NCBI GenBank assembly: GCA_963665455.1 | Contig: OY762279.1 | Location: 3,596,001 to 3,660,000, forward strand | DNA: 64,000 bases | Reading direction: 5' to 3' | From: VXNE01 sp963665455 | GTDB lineage: Bacteria; Pseudomonadota; Gammaproteobacteria; Pseudomonadales; Azotimanducaceae | Shown here: positions 60,220-64,000 of the stretch, piece by piece | How positions within the stretch are numbered: the first letter of the stretch is position 1 | Layout: each line of letters begins with the position of its first letter | The notes under the pieces: model-generated | What the model saw: only the letters and a program-made list of their open reading frames with translations | The model's database searches: none | Told to the model about the DNA's origin: nothing | Made by a program: the position numbers and the translations under genes

Positions 60220-60870
60220 TTAGAGGAGGGGGACGAGGGTGATGTAGGGCAGCAGCGCCGCCGCCACCGCCATCACGTAGGAGAACACCGGAACGCCCAG
60301 CACGGCCAGCAGAATCAGCCCCAACAACGCGTAGACGCCATAACGCTGGTTGTACTCCCGGTATGCCCGCGCCGCGCCCGCGGGCAGGAAGTGGGGGAGG
60401 ATGTAGTGGCCGTCCAACGGACCGAGGGGAATCAGGTTGAACACCATGAGGAGCAGGTTGATCTGGACGAGGACCACGAAAAAGGTCTCGGGACCGGGCT
60501 CGGCGAAGAACGCGACGCCGGCCATCCGCATGCCGAGGAAGAAGTTCCAGGCGAGCGCGGCGAGCAGCAGGTTCATCGCGGGTCCGGCCGCGGCGACCCA
60601 GAGGTCGGACCGCCGGGAGCGGAAGTTGCGCGGGTCGGTCGGGACGGGCTTCGCGTACCCGAAACCCACCAGCACGACCATGGCGAGGCCCATCAAGTCG
60701 ATATGGGCCAACGGATTCAGGGTCAGCCGGCCGGCGCGCTGCGCCGTGGGGTCGCCGTGTAGCTTGGCGACGAAGGCGTGTCCGAACTCGTGAAACGTCA
60801 GCGAGAGGATCAGGGCGACTAGCAGTACCGCGAAGAGCACGACCTCGCCCCGCTCGATCAGCGCGATCAC
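60220..60870 (-). CDS. site-2 protease (M50) family membrane metalloprotease
   Basis: GTG 60870 overlaps the rhomboid stop by four bases. The 216-residue membrane protein has the zinc motif HEFGH at 27-31 in SLTFHEFGHAFVAKLHGDPT, a second motif NLIPLGPLDGHYI, and about six helices. It is the short form without PDZ or CBS domains. S2P enzymes cut substrates within membranes, often anti-sigma factors. Confidence 0.9.
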   Translation of the reverse strand: MIALIERGEVVLFAVLLVALILSLTFHEFGHAFVAKLHGDPTAQRAGRLTLNPLAHIDLMGLAMVVLVGFGYAKPVPTDPRNFRSRRSDLWVAAAGPAMNLLLAALAWNFFLGMRMAGVAFFAEPGPETFFVVLVQINLLLMVFNLIPLGPLDGHYILPHFLPAGAARAYREYNQRYGVYALLGLILLAVLGVPVFSYVMAVAAALLPYITLVPLL

Positions 60871-61484
60871 GGCTCCGGCCCCGCCGGTCGATCTAGGGCC
60901 ACGGCGCCGCGCGCCGCCACCATGCCGGCGAGGAGACCGAACAGGTGCGCCTCCCAGGACGTGCCATCGGCCTGGGGCACGATGCCCCAAATCAAACCAC
61001 CGTAGAGCACGAACACCACCAGCGCGACGACGGTCGATCCGGGGCGTCGCTCGTACAACCCGCGCACGACGAGGAACGCCGCGAAGCCGAACACGAGGCC
61101 GCTCGCGCCGATGTGGGCGGCCTCGCGGCCCAGGAGCCACACGCCGAGGCCACCGATCAGGACGATGGCCGTCGTCACGGCGAGGTAGTAGCGCACGCCG
61201 CGCAAGAGCACGAGGCCACCGAGCACGAGGAGGGGACCGGAGTTGGCCAGCAGATGTCCGAATGATCGGTGCACGAACGGCATTCCGATCACGCCGAGTA
61301 GTCCATCGGCGCGGCGCGGCAGGAGCGCGAGATCGTAGAGCGTCCGCTGATCCCACAGGGCATACAGCGACACCGCCCAGATCAGGCCCGTGCTGGCGAG
61401 CAACACCATCGCCCGGGCCGCGACGCGCGCGCCAACCCGGCTGCCGTGGGGCGCGGAGCGCGGCTCGGCGGGGAGACTTTCCAT
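60867..61484 (-). CDS. rhomboid family intramembrane serine protease
   Basis: The 205-residue protein has about six helices and the rhomboid catalytic pair: Ser128 in HIGASGLVFG and His180 in WEAHLFGLLAG. The preceding FVHRSFGHLLANSGP (His, His, Asn) matches the family helix 2. It overlaps the site-2 protease gene, so two unrelated intramembrane proteases are made from one transcript. Confidence 0.9.
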   Translation of the reverse strand: MESLPAEPRSAPHGSRVGARVAARAMVLLASTGLIWAVSLYALWDQRTLYDLALLPRRADGLLGVIGMPFVHRSFGHLLANSGPLLVLGGLVLLRGVRYYLAVTTAIVLIGGLGVWLLGREAAHIGASGLVFGFAAFLVVRGLYERRPGSTVVALVVFVLYGGLIWGIVPQADGTSWEAHLFGLLAGMVAARGAVALDRPAGPEP

Positions 61485-61493
61485 GATGGGAGT

Positions 61494-61553
61494 CTAGCCC
61501 GGATGTTGCACCGGGGGCCGTGATGATCGTCGAGGATTTTCGTCCAGTGCCGG
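61494..61553. mobile_element. degenerate end of MITE family 2
   Basis: CTAGCCCGGATGTTGCACC and GGGGGCCGTGATGATCGTCG, followed by AGGATTTTCGTCC, match the first 55-60 bases of MITE family 2 with scattered changes. The rest of the element is missing. Confidence 0.55.
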
Positions 61554-61667
61554 CGGCGGCTTGGTAACGCTCACGCGAGCGGGTACGCTGCTCCGGGTTC
61601 CCGGGGCGGCGAACGTCCGTGCCGGCAAACGCGTATATTTCCGACTCCCACGAAGCGGAGGAAGGCG

Positions 61668-62483
61668 GTGGACCTACACGACAGGACGGCGGTGATCACG
61701 GGCGCGGCCAGCGGTATTGGCGCCGCGTGCGCGCGCGCGTTCGCACGGCAGGGGGCGCGGGTGGTCGTCGCCGACGTCCAGACGGACTTGGCCCGGGCCG
61801 TGGCCGACGAGATCGGTGGCCACGCGGTGCGCTGCGATGTAGGGCGGGAGGCGGAGGTGAATGCGCTGGTGGCGGAAGCCGAGGAACGCTTCGGCCCGAT
61901 AGACGTGTTCTTCTCCAATGCCGCCGTCGCGACGGGCGGAGATCCGTTGACGACCCCGATCGAGGTGTGGGACGACCAATGGCAAATCAACCTGATGGCG
62001 CATCTCTTCGCCATCCGGGCGGTGCTGCCGGGCATGCTGGAGCGGGGCTCCGGCTACCTGCTCCACACGGCCTCCATGGCCGGCATCCTCACCTCGCAGG
62101 GGAACGCCACGTACGCCGTCACGAAACACGCCGTGGTGGGGCTCGCCGAATGGATGTCCATTGCCTACCACGACCGCGGCATCCGCGTATCGCTCCTCGC
62201 GCCGCTCGGGGTGAACACGCCGATGCTCGCCGGGATCGAGGACGGCCGGCGCGCGGCCGCCGGCGCAGGCGCCGAGGCGCCCCGGATGCCGAGCGCGGCC
62301 GTCGGGCCGGTCAAGGAGCCCGAGGAGGTCGCCCGGCAGGTGCTCGAGGCGGTCTACGAAGAGCGCTTCTTGATCCTCACGGACCCGATCGCCCAGACGT
62401 GGATGGAGCGCAAGACGAACGACCCGGAGCGCTGGCTACACGGCATGCGCCGACTACAGCGACGCATGGCCGGGGAGGAGTAG
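61668..62483 (+). CDS. short-chain dehydrogenase/reductase
   Basis: GTG 61668 follows GCGGAGGAAGG. The 271-residue SDR has TGAASGIGAACARAFAR (cofactor site), VFFSNAAVATGG, the catalytic Ser in HTASMAGI and Tyr/Lys in ATYAVTKHAVV. Substrate unknown. It precedes the FAD oxidoreductase by 29 bases, so the two are probably cotranscribed. Confidence 0.87.
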   Translation: MDLHDRTAVITGAASGIGAACARAFARQGARVVVADVQTDLARAVADEIGGHAVRCDVGREAEVNALVAEAEERFGPIDVFFSNAAVATGGDPLTTPIEVWDDQWQINLMAHLFAIRAVLPGMLERGSGYLLHTASMAGILTSQGNATYAVTKHAVVGLAEWMSIAYHDRGIRVSLLAPLGVNTPMLAGIEDGRRAAAGAGAEAPRMPSAAVGPVKEPEEVARQVLEAVYEERFLILTDPIAQTWMERKTNDPERWLHGMRRLQRRMAGEE

Positions 62484-62512
62484 GACTTCCGAGGATGGCT
62501 CGAGGGACACCG

Positions 62513-63745
62513 ATGCAGACAATTCCCTTCAGGACGAGTTTCTTTGCGGACGAAGCGCATCCGCCGCGCGCGGAACCACTGGCCGGCGACCAGCGCGCGG
62601 ACGTCGTGATCGTCGGCGCCGGAATCGTCGGGCTCGCCTGCGCCCATGCGCTGCGCGAGGAAGGGCTCGACGTCGCCGTGATCGAGCGGGAACACGTGGG
62701 CTACGCCTCGAGCGGCCGCCACGTCGGCCACGTGACGCCCCACATGTGGAACATGGGTAGCGAAGAGCCCGCCAAGCTCGCCGCCTGGGCCCAGGGCTGC
62801 CTCGGCGAAATCGGGAACGTGCTCGCCGCCGAGGGCATCGAGTGCGGGTTCGAGCGCTGTCCGTTCTGGCTGCCGGCGTCGAGGGAAGAGGACGTGGCGG
62901 CCTGCCGGACCCTGGCGGACTATCTCGCGGGGCTAGGCCTCCCGGCACGCTGGGTGCCGCCCGAGGAGTTCGACTTGGTGACGTTCCGTACCTGGGGTGC
63001 CTTGGTGCTCGACGACCAGGCGAGGATCGACACCTACCGCATGATTCGGGGCCTGCGCGACGCCGTGCTGCGCAAGGGCGCGCGGCTCTACGAGGGCACG
63101 CCGATGGAGGCCATTGAGGGCGGCGCGACGGTGCGGGTGAGGACGCCGGGCGGCACGTTGCGCGCGTCCAAGGCCGTGCTCGCCCTCAATGCCTACTCGG
63201 GTCAGTTTCCCTTCCTGCGAAGGTACCTCGAACCCGCGCACACCTACGCGATCGCGACGGCGCCCCTGGACCAAGACACGATCGCAACGCTTGGACCACC
63301 CGCCAACGAAGAGCTCCTGATCTACGACTATCCGCCGCGCTATTACCAGCGTTTGCGGCGGGACCGGCGCCTCGTCTTCGGCGGCGGCCACCGTGAAGGT
63401 CCGGCGCGGGACAACGACCAGGAGGCGTTCCGGGACATCCATGCGGAGATGGTCCGGCGCTATCCGGCCCTCGAGGGCGTGGAGATCGAGGCGGGGTGGG
63501 GCGGTCCCATCTGCTTCCCGACGGGCGGCCGGCCCATCATCGCCGAACTGCCCGGCCACGAGAACGCGATCCTCGCCGTGGTCGGCAACGGCAACGGTGT
63601 CGGGCTCGGCTCCAACGCCGGCCGGCTCGTCAAGGGCTTGGTGCTCGGCAAGGACACGTTGGACGCTCCGACGCGGGCGTTCCTGGAGTATTGCCGGGGC
63701 CCCGAGGACCGGGAGGCCGCGGGCATCGAGATTCCGCGGGCTTGA
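62513..63745 (+). CDS. FAD-dependent amine/amino-acid oxidoreductase (DAO family)
   Basis: ATG 62513 has GAGGG upstream; ATG 62495 is an alternative. The 410-residue protein has an N-terminal FAD motif (VIVGAGIVGLACAHAL), VIEREHVGYASSGRHVG, and C-terminal GWGGPICFPTGGRPII and AVVGNGNGVGLGSNAGRLVK. The layout is of the DAO family, as in gamma-glutamylputrescine oxidase and related enzymes. It may oxidise an amine or amino acid. Confidence 0.85.
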   Translation: MQTIPFRTSFFADEAHPPRAEPLAGDQRADVVIVGAGIVGLACAHALREEGLDVAVIEREHVGYASSGRHVGHVTPHMWNMGSEEPAKLAAWAQGCLGEIGNVLAAEGIECGFERCPFWLPASREEDVAACRTLADYLAGLGLPARWVPPEEFDLVTFRTWGALVLDDQARIDTYRMIRGLRDAVLRKGARLYEGTPMEAIEGGATVRVRTPGGTLRASKAVLALNAYSGQFPFLRRYLEPAHTYAIATAPLDQDTIATLGPPANEELLIYDYPPRYYQRLRRDRRLVFGGGHREGPARDNDQEAFRDIHAEMVRRYPALEGVEIEAGWGGPICFPTGGRPIIAELPGHENAILAVVGNGNGVGLGSNAGRLVKGLVLGKDTLDAPTRAFLEYCRGPEDREAAGIEIPRA

Positions 63746-63749
63746 GCCC

Positions 63750-64000
63750 CTACAACTGGTAGCCCACCTCCAGGCCGATCTGCCTTGGCGGAAACCAGAA
63801 CAGGGGCGTGTCCAGGTAGCTGCTGCGGCCGCGCAGGATCTGGTAGTTGTCGACGTTGGTCGCGAACGCGGCGATGCGCCACTTGTCGTCGGCGCTGCGC
63901 AGCGTGACCCGGGCGTTGGTCCTTCGGTAGCTCGGCAGCGGGCGCAGATTCGCGGTGTCGGCGAACTGCTCGTCCACCCAGGCCCGGTCCGCGTGCAGCA
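63750..64000 (-). CDS. C-terminal end of a TonB-dependent receptor (partial at window edge)
   Basis: The minus-strand frame is open to the window end and reads WVDEQFADTANLRPLPSYRR, then NARVTLRSADDKWRIAAFAT, and ends WFPPRQIGLEVGYQL. The strand pattern and the NVDNYQILRGRSS turn are those of the last barrel strands of a TonB-dependent receptor. It converges on the FAD oxidoreductase. The rest lies outside the window. Confidence 0.75.
   Translation of the reverse strand, partial: LHADRAWVDEQFADTANLRPLPSYRRTNARVTLRSADDKWRIAAFATNVDNYQILRGRSSYLDTPLFWFPPRQIGLEVGYQL

Noticed and set aside
1..64000. CRISPR arrays, rRNA and tRNA genes
   Set aside because: No regular direct repeat with spacers was seen, and no rRNA core sequence or tRNA cloverleaf with a TTCGA-type arm was recognised by eye. 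A tRNA scan would be the decisive test.

Overview
This window is GC-rich DNA from a bacterial chromosome, most likely a gammaproteobacterium. The main clue is a complete 13-gene NADH dehydrogenase operon with a fused nuoCD. The surrounding genes (TonB receptors, sulfatases, PhyH oxygenases, DUF3604, malate synthase G, toxin-antitoxin pairs, many small mobile elements) suit a free-living or host-associated marine lineage, but the species cannot be named from sequence alone.

Layout. (1) 1-7089: a tightly packed plus-strand operon for an envelope machine that I do not recognise as a named system. It encodes a TPR/PEGA secreted protein, a PEGA/formylglycine-enzyme-fold membrane protein without the catalytic cysteines, a small exported protein, a MotA/TolQ/ExbB proton channel, and two TM/coiled-coil/vWA proteins in the position where an ExbD or MotB partner would be expected. 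This is the best candidate for an undescribed system. (2) 7090-9918: nested mobile elements. An IS5-like MITE abuts an IS110-family (IS1111-type) element, which is inserted in the tip of a second MITE family. Two small gene remnants follow. (3) 10014-18072: a catabolic group with a PhyH oxygenase, a carboxylesterase lipoprotein, a TonB-dependent receptor and two tandem sulfatases. (4) 18101-33437 (minus): nnrU and nuoN-nuoA. (5) 33598-36815: a vapC gene split by a second, inverted copy of the same IS, its antitoxin, and a decayed gene. (6) 37073-48115: DUF3604 protein, nucleotidyltransferase pair, metY with a CoA-binding protein, a second PhyH, DUF1330/MOSC/membrane-protein operon, a VOC protein, a dienelactone hydrolase, and a likely sulfolipid pair sqdB-sqdD. 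(7) 48172-52626: a second copy of MITE family 2, an RDD protein, a thiolase-like protein, and an insertion sequence carrying its own adenine methyltransferase, with perfect inverted repeats and a 9-bp target duplication. (8) 52755-64000: glcB, two GNAT genes, a homocysteine methyltransferase, vapBC, two SDRs, a rhomboid/site-2-protease operon, an FAD oxidoreductase and the end of another TonB receptor.

How the parts relate. Both IS110-type copies sit at the same 9-bp target (CCTAGCCCG). Removing the element plus one AG restores an uninterrupted vapC frame, which fixes the element boundaries to the base. The same target is the tip of MITE family 2, so this transposon appears to use another repeat family's ends as landing sites. 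The two copies are inverted around about 24.6 kb that contains the whole nuo operon. Both sulfatases carry an intact CxPxR formylglycine motif, but the only formylglycine-enzyme-like domain in the window lacks the catalytic cysteines, so their activating enzyme must lie elsewhere.
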